Origin: Bacteroidales bacterium
Lineage (GTDB): Bacteria; Bacteroidota; Bacteroidia; Bacteroidales; PUMT01
Assembly: GCA_007119075.1 (NCBI GenBank)
Contig: SKQJ01000055.1
Location: forward strand, 1 to 7,256
DNA length: 7,256 nt
Reading direction: 5' to 3'
Position 1 is the first letter of the stretch. Each line of letters begins with the position of its first letter. The position numbers and the translations under genes are program-made. The notes beneath the pieces were generated by a model that saw only the letters and a list, made by a program, of their open reading frames with translations, was not told the DNA's origin and did not search any database. Shown here piece by piece: positions 1-6,700 of the stretch.

Positions 1-2
1 AA

Positions 3-68
3 GTTGAGGGCGACCGGGTAATCGAATTTGCCCGGCTTTTCTGGGATCCCTCCGGGGAATTAAGGTGA
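3..68 (+). CDS. 3' end of an unidentified upstream gene (partial)
   Basis: An open frame enters from the left edge and gives 21 residues ending in FWDPSGELR before a TGA at 66-68. The composition (VEGDRVIEFARLFW and onward) is protein-like, and the frame has the same strand and similar codon use as the genes that follow. Too little is present to name a family. An imperfect hairpin overlaps the stop codon. The next gene starts 82 bases further on behind its own promoter-like element, so the two need not be co-transcribed. The other two forward frames hit stops within the first 25 bases, which supports this frame. Confidence 0.55.
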   Translation, partial: VEGDRVIEFARLFWDPSGELR

Positions 69-80
69 TTTTGCATCACC
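64..80 (+). other. small hairpin over the upstream stop codon
   Basis: GGTGAT at 64-69 pairs with ATCACC at 75-80 around a 5-base loop. The stem spans the TGA stop of the upstream gene. No T-tract follows, so it is not a canonical intrinsic terminator. It could stabilise an mRNA 3' end or be chance. Confidence 0.3.
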
Positions 81-114
81 CTGACTGCCGGTGTGCCATT
101 TAAAAATTGTCATG

Positions 115-122
115 TATATTTG
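115..122 (+). promoter_or_regulatory. Bacteroidota-type -7 promoter element before mrp
   Basis: TATATTTG is an exact match to the TAnnTTTG -7 consensus of the primary sigma factor in Bacteroidota. It lies 28 bases before the chosen mrp start, which would give a leader of roughly 20 bases. I see no matching -33 TTTG at the expected spacing of about 19-20 bases, so the call rests on the -7 box alone. Confidence 0.45.
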
Positions 123-150
123 TACCCTCTTATTACATAATACCCAAATT

Positions 151-1257
151 ATGGCATTAACTGAAAAAGAGGTAATTGAGGTCCTGAAATCGATAAAGCA
201 TCCGGGTTCGGGCAGGGACATTGTAAGCGAGTCGATGGCCGAAAATATCTCTGTGGGGAAAGACAGGGTCAGTTTCCGGCTCAACACGGGAGGCAGGAAG
301 GATCCTTTCGCCAAATCGGTTGCACGCGCATGCGAGAGGGCTCTTAAACAGGCTTTCGGCGAATCGCTTCAGGTTGACGCAGAAATAATTGAAAAGAAAC
401 CTGAGGCCGCATCTCCCGCCAATTCCCTGCTACCGGGCGTAAAAAATATCATTGCGATTGCATCGGGCAAGGGCGGGGTCGGAAAGTCGACCGTAGCCGT
501 TAACCTGGCGGTAGCACTGGCAAGGATCGGGTACAGCGTCGGGCTGATTGATGCCGATATATACGGACCTTCTGTCCCGGCAATGATGGGGGCAGTCGAT
601 GCCAGACCCGGGATACGTGAGGAAAAGGGCCGGAATATCATTATCCCCGAAGAAAAATACGGAGTAAGGTTCCTGTCCATCGGATTGTTTGTCGCTGCCG
701 ATAGCGCGCTTGTTTGGCGCGGCCCAATGGCCACAGGGGCATTCAGGCAGCTCATCGGCGACGCCGAATGGGGAGAGCTGGATTACCTGCTGTTTGATTT
801 GCCCCCCGGGACCAGCGACATTCATCTGACCCTTGTGCAGGAAGTCTCCGTAACCGGCGCCGTCATCGTCAGCACTCCCCAGCAGGTAGCCCTGGCCGAT
901 GTCATAAAGGGCGTTGCAATGTTTACCAGCGAGGATATCAACGTGCCCGTTCTCGGGCTTGTAGAGAATATGGCATGGTTTGCCCCTGCCGAGCTGCCCG
1001 GGAACCGGTATTATATTTTCGGCAGGGACGGCTGCAAGAAGCTTGCTGAAAAGATGGGTCTGCCCGTCCTGGCAGAAATACCAATCGTCCAGGAGATAAG
1101 GGAAGGAGGCGACAGCGGACGGCCTGCGGCACTCGATGATGCGGTGACCGTCCCGGCGTTCGATGCACTGGCAAAGAATCTTGTGGAGGCGGTCAAAAAG
1201 CGGAACGAAACACTGCCGCCCACCAAACGCGTCGAGATCAGAAAAAGCGGTCATTGA
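151..1257 (+). CDS. mrp: Mrp/ApbC (NBP35-type) P-loop ATPase, iron-sulfur cluster carrier
   Basis: A 368-residue cytoplasmic ATPase of the Mrp/ApbC/NBP35 family, which binds and transfers Fe-S clusters to target enzymes. Residues about 5-80 form the small MIP18/DUF59 domain. The deviant Walker A GKGGVGKST is at 106-114, followed by LIDADIYGPSVP with the DAD at 134-136, and DLPPGTSD at 216-223. Length fits the family. I chose ATG 151 (MALTEKEV) over ATG 91 because the extra 20 residues resemble no family N-terminus and would overlap the promoter element. The CxxC that binds the bridging cluster in many homologues is absent: only Cys61 and Cys295 occur. The segment after VENMAWF instead reads APAELPGNRYYIFG, a form I recall as usual in Bacteroidota. 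The nifU-like gene downstream fits the same role. Confidence 0.94.
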   Translation: MALTEKEVIEVLKSIKHPGSGRDIVSESMAENISVGKDRVSFRLNTGGRKDPFAKSVARACERALKQAFGESLQVDAEIIEKKPEAASPANSLLPGVKNIIAIASGKGGVGKSTVAVNLAVALARIGYSVGLIDADIYGPSVPAMMGAVDARPGIREEKGRNIIIPEEKYGVRFLSIGLFVAADSALVWRGPMATGAFRQLIGDAEWGELDYLLFDLPPGTSDIHLTLVQEVSVTGAVIVSTPQQVALADVIKGVAMFTSEDINVPVLGLVENMAWFAPAELPGNRYYIFGRDGCKKLAEKMGLPVLAEIPIVQEIREGGDSGRPAALDDAVTVPAFDALAKNLVEAVKKRNETLPPTKRVEIRKSGH

Positions 1258-1261
1258 GCCA
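1231..1261 (+). repeat. direct repeat, copy 1 (3' end of mrp)
   Basis: A 31-base segment covering the last codons of mrp (VEIRKSGH), its TGA stop and four following bases. It recurs 65 bases downstream at 1296-1326 with 29 of 31 positions identical; the differences are at 1233 and 1247. Confidence 0.9.
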
Positions 1262-1295
1262 CTTGCGGCTAAACAACAAAAATTCAAATAATCAT

Positions 1296-1326
1296 GTTGA
1301 GATCAGAAAAAACGGTCATTGAGCCA
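1296..1326 (+). repeat. direct repeat, copy 2 (echo of the mrp 3' end)
   Basis: A second copy of the mrp tail including a stop triplet, lying in non-coding DNA. The 65-base offset is not a multiple of three, so it is out of frame with mrp. Together with the intervening A-rich bases it looks like the remnant of a tandem duplication of the gene end. It matches no known repeat family that I recognise. Confidence 0.85.
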
Positions 1327-1361
1327 TGAAGCGATCCATCCCCAGGAATCCGGCAATTTTA

Positions 1362-1376
1362 CAGGCCCGGGGCCTG
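1362..1376 (+). terminator. GC-rich hairpin in the mrp-nifU spacer
   Basis: CAGGCCC at 1362-1368 and GGGCCTG at 1370-1376 form a near-perfect palindrome about one central base. A T-rich stretch (AATAATTTTT) begins about nine bases later, too far for a textbook intrinsic terminator. It may attenuate read-through from mrp into the next gene. The rest of the 213-base spacer (1258-1470) is A/T-rich towards nifU. It contains no exact TAnnTTTG element that I can find. Confidence 0.3.
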
Positions 1377-1470
1377 ACCGTCAAATAATTTTTATGGGAT
1401 AAACACGTTATGGTTTCAGCCGTTCTTTTAAATAAAGAAAACAATCAAGATCAATATTAAATTCAGGATT

Positions 1471-1722
1471 ATGGAAAACACTCAGAAGGAAAAACTAATG
1501 GAGCGGGTCAATGCGACCCTTGATCAGGTCAGGCCTTATCTTCAGGCCGATGGCGGTGATATCGAAGTGATCGGGCTTTCAGATGAAAATGTGCTTAAGG
1601 TCCGGTTAACCGGTGCCTGCAAAGGGTGCCCCTTCAGCATGCAAACCCTTAAAGCCGGCGTTGAACAGGCGGTTATAAGGGATAACCCGGAAATCACCGA
1701 AGTCATATCGGTCGATTCCTGA
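1471..1722 (+). CDS. NifU C-terminal-domain family Fe-S scaffold/carrier protein
   Basis: An 83-residue cytoplasmic protein that is essentially a stand-alone NifU-like C-terminal domain (NifU_N and BFD-type domains absent). The family holds a labile Fe-S cluster between two subunits and passes it to apo-proteins. Diagnostic motifs are RPYLQADGGDIEV near residues 21-33 and GACKGCPFSMQTLKAGVE around 48-65, with the cluster cysteines at Cys50 and Cys53 (CxxC). Length is typical of the short form. The start ATG has an A/T-rich leader and an acidic, amphipathic N-terminus (MENTQKEKL), and no nearer alternative start keeps the first helix. It lies 213 bases after mrp on the same strand, so the two form an Fe-S assembly locus, perhaps with separate promoters. 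A terminator-like hairpin follows. The family is clear, but which Fe-S proteins it serves cannot be read from the sequence. Confidence 0.93.
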   Translation: MENTQKEKLMERVNATLDQVRPYLQADGGDIEVIGLSDENVLKVRLTGACKGCPFSMQTLKAGVEQAVIRDNPEITEVISVDS

Positions 1723-1784
1723 TTTTTCAGTCCTGGATAAAATAAGCAGACGTTTTCGCAGTTATTATTTAATCAGGCGTCCGG

Positions 1785-1805
1785 TCCGCCCGTTTGGCGG
1801 ATTTT
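1785..1805 (+). terminator. intrinsic terminator after the nifU-like gene
   Basis: TCCGCC (1785-1790) pairs with GGCGGA (1796-1801) around the loop CGTTT and is followed at once by TTTT (1802-1805). The flanking GG (1783-1784) can add G-U pairs with this T-run. It lies 62 bases after the nifU-like stop and 64 bases before the next gene, a sensible place to separate the Fe-S pair from the T9SS unit. The T-run is short. Confidence 0.6.
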
Positions 1806-1813
1806 CCTGTGAC

Positions 1814-1829
1814 CAGCCAGGAGAGGCTG
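1814..1829 (+). other. small hairpin in the porW leader region
   Basis: CAGCC (1814-1818) and GGCTG (1825-1829) flank a six-base loop, 40 bases before the porW start. It is short enough to be chance. I see no clear promoter in this leader: TATGTTCC at 1839-1846 matches the -7 consensus only partly and lacks a -33 partner. Confidence 0.2.
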
Positions 1830-1868
1830 CTCTTCGGATATGTTCCGTAGAATCGCTCATCAACTAAA

Positions 1869-4553
1869 ATGATTGCATCGATGCATTTAAGATCAAGGAT
1901 CCTGTTATTGTTTACTGTTGTGGTGATTGTCGCTTCATGCTCTACAAGCAAAAACACTCTTCTGACAAGGACATACCATCAGACCACTGCCAGGTTCAAC
2001 GCGTATTTTAACGGAAGGGAAAGCTACAACTCGGGGCTGCGCAGAATTGAACGCAACTACCGGTATGATTATAACCGGATACTGCCGGTATTCCTGTACA
2101 CCGACCCGGACCTGGCCCGGTCGGTCGCTCCTGAAATGGACAGGGCAATCGACAAGTCATCCAAGGTTATTACCAGGAAATCCATTACCGCTTCTCCGAG
2201 TGAACGGGGAGGATTTTTTTCCTCCCGGGACGGTGATTTCCACGAACAGAACGAATATAACAGGTGGGTAAGAAGAAGCTACCTTCTTGCCGGCAAAGCC
2301 CATTTTCACAAGCATGACTTTGTGCCTGCCACCCAGGCCTTTCAGTTCATTATCAGGGAATACAGCATGAATGAAGTCAGGCACGAGGCAAAGCTCTGGC
2401 TTGCCCGCACCCATAATGAAAGGGCAAGATACCATGAGGCCAGGATCCTCATTGAAGAGATGCTGGAGGATCCCGAATTCCCCGAGGGCCTCTCCGGTGA
2501 GCTTTATTCCACGATTGCCGATTTTCACCTTAAGCAGGACCAGATTGCCCGGGCAACCGTTAATATGGAAAAGGCCCTTGAAACTATCAGCAACAAGGAC
2601 AGGAGGATACGCTATACCTATATACTTGCCCAGCTTTATGAACGTGCCGGCAGAACTGCCGAAGCTTCAGAATATTATTCCCGGGTAATCCGGATGAACC
2701 CCCCTTACGAAATGGCCTTTAATGCCAGTATCAACCTGGCAGGGGTGGTAAGATCGGGCGGCAATGAAACTGCCCGGATGATAAATATTCTGGAGAGGAT
2801 GCTCAGGGATGAGAAAAACCAGGATTATCTTGACCAGGTATACCATGCACTGGGAAATATTTACCTGCGGAACAAGGATGAGGAAAATGCAATCAGGTAT
2901 TTTCATTTATCGGCAGCCGCACCCGGCATGAATCCCTCCCAGAAATCCATGTCATATCTTGCCCTGGCTGATATCTACTTTGACCGGGCCGATTATCTGA
3001 ATGCCCAGCCCTATTACGATTCGGCGGTAATCAATATGAACCCCGGATTCCCCAACCAGCTGGCTATAACGGAGAGAAGCAATGTTCTCAATGAGCTGGC
3101 AGGCAATATAATGCTTTTTGAGCTGGAAGACAGTCTGCAATTGCTGGCTTCCCTGAGCGAAGCCGAGCTTAACAGGAAAATCGATGAGATCATGGCCTGG
3201 GAAAGGCAAAACCAGGCTGAGGCCCGGCAGCGCGAGCTGCTTGCACAACAGACCAACCAGTTCAGGTCGACCCGCGTCAATCCGGCAGCCCGCCGGCTGG
3301 CCGAGGCAGCCGGCGAAGGCAACTGGTATTTCTATAACCAGTCGGCCGTCACTTTCGGCAAAAACGAGTTTGAATCCCTCTGGGGAACAAGAAGGCTGGA
3401 AGATAACTGGCGTCGCACCAACAGGCAGGTTATCTCGAACGAGCCCCAGTTTGCATCGTTTGCCGGCAATAACGGACAACAGGAGGCAGCCCCGGGAGAT
3501 GAGGAGGAAGAACCTGTAGAAACCGGGAGCCGGGAATCATATATCCGCAACATACCCCTTACCGAAGAGGCCATGAACGCGTCCCACCAGCGGATCCAGG
3601 AGGCTTTGTTCAGCATTGGCGCCATTTACAAGGATGACCTGATGGATTATGCCCGTTCGGCCGAAGCCTACAGGGAGCTCATAAGCCGCTATCCGGAGGG
3701 GGAGCTGAACCTTGCCGCATTATATGATCTGCATGAGGTGCACCGGCTCGATATGAATGACCGGGAGGCCGATCACTATAAAAACATCATAGTCTCCACT
3801 TACCCCGACAGCCCCTATGCCGCCATTCTCACCAACCCGAATTTTTTCATCGAGTATGAAGAAAGACTGCAGGAGGCCGAACGGTATTACGAGATCACCT
3901 TCGATCTGTTCCGGGAGAGGAGGCATGAACAGGTAAGGGAAAGAGCCGATCATGCCAGGAGGACATGGCCCGACAGTCCCCTTATTCCCCGGTTTGAATA
4001 CCTGCGGACCCTTTCCTGGGGGTCGGCCGGCAACATCCCCATTTTCAAGGATCTGCTCGCCGATTACATCAGCCTTTACCCTGAAACCGACATGGCTGAA
4101 GATGCCCGGCAGTTCCTTGTATACCTGGAAGAAGATTATCCTGAGCTTATCCAGTTTGCTGAAGTGCCTGTCGTCCAGGATATCTATGAGCCCGGTCAGT
4201 CGGGCGCCCATAATTTTGTCCTGATTGTCGATAACAGGCAGGATCTGATAAACAGGATGATATTTAATATCGTTAATTTCAATGTAGATCATTTTGCCAT
4301 GCTCGACCTTGATGTCGGAAGCGAACAGTTCAGTTCCAATTACCATATAATCAGGGTGGACGGCTTGCCCGATGTGAAACAGGCCCTTGACTACCTGCGG
4401 AGATTTTCAGTTTCTGAAGAAGTTTTCAGGGATGTGGGCAGGAATGACTACTCTGCATTTATAATTTCTCACGAAAATTTCAGCCTGTTTATGAAAGACA
4501 GGAACATAGGATCATACCTGAAATATTTTGAAACCGAATACCTGATCCGATAA
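1869..4553 (+). CDS. porW: T9SS lipoprotein PorW/SprE, TPR repeat protein
   Basis: An 894-residue lipoprotein of the PorW (Porphyromonas)/SprE (Flavobacterium gliding) family. In known systems it is needed for type IX secretion and connects the PorK/PorN ring with the Sov outer-membrane translocon. The N-terminus has a lipoprotein signal with hydrophobic core LLLFTVVVIV and lipobox V-A-S-C, making Cys24 the lipidated residue. The family-typical region with RTYHQTTARFNAYFNGRESY follows. TPR-like helical repeats cover about 136-390, and a charged linker about 440-475. A conserved block with GNWYFYNQSAVTFGKNEFE and a DNWRR sequence begins near 483. More TPR-like repeats run from about 575 to 770. 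A compact C-terminal domain fills about 781-894. No acidic surface-export signal follows Cys24, which fits a periplasm-facing protein. ATG 1881 (Met5) is an equally possible start. The stop lies 13 bases before porX, so the two are probably co-transcribed. Confidence 0.9.
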   Translation: MIASMHLRSRILLLFTVVVIVASCSTSKNTLLTRTYHQTTARFNAYFNGRESYNSGLRRIERNYRYDYNRILPVFLYTDPDLARSVAPEMDRAIDKSSKVITRKSITASPSERGGFFSSRDGDFHEQNEYNRWVRRSYLLAGKAHFHKHDFVPATQAFQFIIREYSMNEVRHEAKLWLARTHNERARYHEARILIEEMLEDPEFPEGLSGELYSTIADFHLKQDQIARATVNMEKALETISNKDRRIRYTYILAQLYERAGRTAEASEYYSRVIRMNPPYEMAFNASINLAGVVRSGGNETARMINILERMLRDEKNQDYLDQVYHALGNIYLRNKDEENAIRYFHLSAAAPGMNPSQKSMSYLALADIYFDRADYLNAQPYYDSAVINMNPGFPNQLAITERSNVLNELAGNIMLFELEDSLQLLASLSEAELNRKIDEIMAWERQNQAEARQRELLAQQTNQFRSTRVNPAARRLAEAAGEGNWYFYNQSAVTFGKNEFESLWGTRRLEDNWRRTNRQVISNEPQFASFAGNNGQQEAAPGDEEEEPVETGSRESYIRNIPLTEEAMNASHQRIQEALFSIGAIYKDDLMDYARSAEAYRELISRYPEGELNLAALYDLHEVHRLDMNDREADHYKNIIVSTYPDSPYAAILTNPNFFIEYEERLQEAERYYEITFDLFRERRHEQVRERADHARRTWPDSPLIPRFEYLRTLSWGSAGNIPIFKDLLADYISLYPETDMAEDARQFLVYLEEDYPELIQFAEVPVVQDIYEPGQSGAHNFVLIVDNRQDLINRMIFNIVNFNVDHFAMLDLDVGSEQFSSNYHIIRVDGLPDVKQALDYLRRFSVSEEVFRDVGRNDYSAFIISHENFSLFMKDRNIGSYLKYFETEYLIR

Positions 4554-4566
4554 GAAAACAAATTTT

Positions 4567-6123
4567 ATGAAGCAGATATCCATACTCTGGGCCGACGATG
4601 AAATCGACCTGCTCAAACCGAATATTATCTTTCTGGAATCCAAGGGATACAAGGTCCTTACTGCCACCAACGGGCAGGATGCGATCGATATGGTAAAGCA
4701 GCATAGTCCCGACCTTGTATTTCTCGATGAATATATGCCGGGGATCAGCGGCTTGCAGGCTCTTGAAGAAATAAAAAGTTCCTTTCCCTCCATTCCGGTG
4801 GTGATGATCACCAAAAGCGAGGAGGAAAACATCATGGAAGAGGCAATCGGGTCGAAAATATCCGATTACCTGATAAAGCCGGTTCATCCCAAGCAAATCC
4901 TGCTGTCGATCAAAAAGAACATCGACAACCGGATGCTGGTGACCAGGAAAATCACTTCCTCGTACCAGTCCGAATTCGGGAAGATCTCAATGGCGATAAA
5001 TGCTGCTGCCTCTTTCGATGACTGGGTGGAGGTATACCGGCGGCTTGTATACTGGGAAATGGAGCTTGAAACTTCATCCGATCCGGGCATGAACGAGGTT
5101 ATTTCCACCCAGAAACATGAAGCCAACAGCGAATTTTCCAAATTCATCAAGTCAAGCTACCCTGGCTGGTTCGATAAAGACGGTTCGGACACGCCCCTGC
5201 TCTCACATAACCTGTTTCCTTCCAAAGTCATGCCCCTGCTTGATTCCTCCGAAAGGGTGGTGATGATCCTGATCGATAACCTGAGGTATGACCAGTGGAA
5301 GGTAATATTGCCCGATATCAGGGAGCATTACCAGGTTTGCAGTGAAGAAATGTATTGCAGCATCCTGCCCACTGCGACACAATTTGCCAGGAATGCGATT
5401 TTCGGGGGACTGATGCCGATGGATATCGGGAAGCTGTATCCGCAGCTATGGATCGATGATGATGATGAAGGAAGCAAAAACCCTTATGAAGAAGAGCTGC
5501 TCGCCAAACAGCTGGCAAGGAAGAGCTCAGGCATCCAGTTCTATTATGAAAAAGTGATAAATAAGAAAAACGGCAAAAAGCTTTCTGAAAACATCAGATC
5601 GCTGATCAACAATCCTCTCACTGTGCTTGTATATAATTTTGTCGACATGCTTTCCCACGCACGTACCGAAATGGATGTGCTCAAGGAACTGGCGGGCGAT
5701 GATTCTGCCTACAGGTCGATTACCCGCTCCTGGTTCAGGCACTCCTACCTGCTCGATCTGTTAAAGGAACTGGCTGACCAGAAGGTGAAGATAGTAATCA
5801 CTTCCGACCATGGCTCGGTGAGGGTGGAAAATCCCGTTAAAGTGATAGGAGACAGGAATACCACCACCAATTTGCGCTACAAGCAGGGCAAAAACCTTAA
5901 CTATAACCCGAAACAGGTTTTTGAAATCCGCAATCCCGGCAGGATCCATCTTCCGATGACAAATGTCAGCTCATCCTATATTTTTGCCACCGGCACCGAT
6001 TTCTTTGCCTATCCCAATAATTATAATTATTATGCCAATTATTACAAAAACACTTTCCAGCACGGGGGGGTCTCAATGGAAGAAATGCTGGTGCCATACG
6101 TCGTGCTTCAACCGCGCGTTTAA
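4567..6123 (+). CDS. porX: PorX, receiver-PglZ regulator of type IX secretion
   Basis: A 518-residue cytoplasmic response regulator of the PorX family. Characterised PorX works with the kinase PorY and sigma factor SigP, contacts the T9SS motor protein PorL, and has zinc-dependent phosphodiesterase activity on oligonucleotides. The receiver domain is about 1-120, with acidic pocket D10-D11-E12, predicted phospho-acceptor D54 (FLDEYMPG), T82 and K104 (LIKP). A helical linker covers about 120-220. The PglZ/alkaline-phosphatase-superfamily domain follows, with apparent metal ligands D237 (ILIDNLRYD), D360 and H364 (VDMLSH), D414 and H415 (SDHGS) and H499 (QHGGVSMEE). The nucleophile is probably T269 or T271 (LPTATQFARN). 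All key residues appear intact, so it should be active. There is no DNA-binding domain, as expected for the family. It sits between porW and tsaE in an apparent operon; no porY is in this window. Confidence 0.95.
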   Translation: MKQISILWADDEIDLLKPNIIFLESKGYKVLTATNGQDAIDMVKQHSPDLVFLDEYMPGISGLQALEEIKSSFPSIPVVMITKSEEENIMEEAIGSKISDYLIKPVHPKQILLSIKKNIDNRMLVTRKITSSYQSEFGKISMAINAAASFDDWVEVYRRLVYWEMELETSSDPGMNEVISTQKHEANSEFSKFIKSSYPGWFDKDGSDTPLLSHNLFPSKVMPLLDSSERVVMILIDNLRYDQWKVILPDIREHYQVCSEEMYCSILPTATQFARNAIFGGLMPMDIGKLYPQLWIDDDDEGSKNPYEEELLAKQLARKSSGIQFYYEKVINKKNGKKLSENIRSLINNPLTVLVYNFVDMLSHARTEMDVLKELAGDDSAYRSITRSWFRHSYLLDLLKELADQKVKIVITSDHGSVRVENPVKVIGDRNTTTNLRYKQGKNLNYNPKQVFEIRNPGRIHLPMTNVSSSYIFATGTDFFAYPNNYNYYANYYKNTFQHGGVSMEEMLVPYVVLQPRV

Positions 6124-6157
6124 ATGATCGCTGACGTTTTTAAATATCCCTGCTCTT

Positions 6158-6571
6158 ATGAAGCTTAAGTTTGACCTTGACAATATTGACGATATTGCCG
6201 GGGAACTGCTCCGCGCATATCCCCGGAAAAGGATATTTGCCTTTTACGGAGAAATGGGGGCCGGAAAGACAACCTTTATCCAGGCCCTGTGCCGCAGGCT
6301 GAATGTAGAAGAGAATGTTACAAGCCCGACCTTTGCCCTTGTAAACGAATACCGCGACAAGGCAAGGGAGAAAATCATCTTCCACTTTGATTTTTACAGG
6401 GTCGAATCGGCCGAAGAAGCCATGGACATGGGCTATGAAGATTATTTTTACAGTGACAGCATATGTCTTATCGAATGGCCCGGGAAGATTGCCGGCCTTC
6501 TGCCCCGGGAAACCCTGCGGCTTAAAATCGATGTCCTTGATTCCGGCATCAGGCAGCTCAGAAAGCTTTAG
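6158..6571 (+). CDS. tsaE: TsaE, ATPase of tRNA t6A37 synthesis
   Basis: A 137-residue P-loop ATPase of the TsaE (YjeE) family, an essential cytoplasmic partner of TsaB and TsaD in forming N6-threonylcarbamoyl-adenosine at position 37 of ANN-decoding tRNAs. The Walker A motif GEMGAGKTT occupies residues 31-39. The family signatures VTSPTFALVNEY, HFDFYRV and IEWPGKI follow in order. The length is slightly below the roughly 150 residues of the E. coli protein, with a short C-terminal tail ending RQLRKL. ATG 6158 gives the usual N-terminus, in which a short helix precedes FAFYGEMG. It starts 34 bases after porX with no terminator between, so it probably belongs to the same transcript. Its stop codon lies inside a 21-base repeat that recurs downstream. 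Confidence 0.95.
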   Translation: MKLKFDLDNIDDIAGELLRAYPRKRIFAFYGEMGAGKTTFIQALCRRLNVEENVTSPTFALVNEYRDKAREKIIFHFDFYRVESAEEAMDMGYEDYFYSDSICLIEWPGKIAGLLPRETLRLKIDVLDSGIRQLRKL

Positions 6572-6575
6572 CTGC
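6553..6575 (+). other. inverted repeat spanning the tsaE stop
   Basis: GCAGCT (6553-6558) pairs with AGCTGC (6570-6575) around an 11-base loop that itself contains the palindrome AAAGCTTT. The stem brackets the TAG at 6569-6571. No T-tract follows, so it is a poor intrinsic terminator. A related hairpin, TGCAG (6624-6628) with CTGCA (6647-6651), surrounds the second copy of the repeat. Confidence 0.4.
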
Positions 6576-6578
6576 AGT
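6558..6578 (+). repeat. direct repeat, copy 1 (3' end of tsaE)
   Basis: A 21-base segment starting TCAGAAAGCTTTAG and ending GCTGCAGT includes the last codons (RKL) and TAG stop of tsaE. It recurs identically 75 bases downstream at 6633-6653. Confidence 0.9.
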
Positions 6579-6632
6579 CTCATGGAAAGTCCGGCTAATA
6601 TCACGGGCGTTAATTCCCGCTCATGCAGGTCG

Positions 6633-6653
6633 TCAGAAAGCTTTAGCTGCAGT
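6633..6653 (+). repeat. direct repeat, copy 2 (echo of the tsaE 3' end)
   Basis: An exact 21-base copy of the tsaE tail, including the TAG triplet, sits in non-coding DNA. The 75-base offset keeps it in the tsaE frame, but a TAA in the intervening bases and the tsaE stop itself prevent any continuous reading. Confidence 0.88.
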
Positions 6654-6688
6654 GTAGCCACCCGGACGGGAATATGCTCCCTGATGGC

Positions 6689-6700
6689 AGGTCCGGACCT
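6689..6700. repeat. 12-base perfect palindrome
   Basis: AGGTCCGGACCT is a perfect inverted repeat with no loop, followed directly by TCCGGATCC. The hexamer TCCGGA occurs at 6692-6697 and again at 6701-6706. It could be an operator for a dimeric regulator of the next gene or part of a degenerate repeat. It is about 155 bases before that gene, rather far for an operator. Confidence 0.35.

Noticed and set aside
91..150. An upstream in-frame ATG extending Mrp by 20 residues
   Set aside because: The added residues overlap the -7 promoter element and resemble no Mrp N-terminus; ATG 151 gives the typical start.
430..1287. A 285-codon open frame on the - strand opposite mrp
   Set aside because: It lies almost wholly over a gene with clear family motifs, its product is rich in Cys/Gly/Arg without domain-like pattern, and it arises from codon bias of the + strand gene.
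1326..1388. A 20-codon open frame in the mrp-nifU spacer (MKRSIPRNPAILQARGLTVK)
   Set aside because: Very short, overlaps the repeat copy and the GC hairpin, and has no distinct translation signal or known counterpart.
2952..4346. Long - strand open frames (175 and 208 codons) opposite porW
   Set aside because: They are antisense shadows of a well-supported 894-residue protein, with no recognisable motifs and no promoter-like sequence.
6112..6152. A possible third tail echo after porX (GTTTAAAT and GTTTTTAAAT)
   Set aside because: The match is short, A/T-rich and needs a two-base gap, so chance is sufficient.
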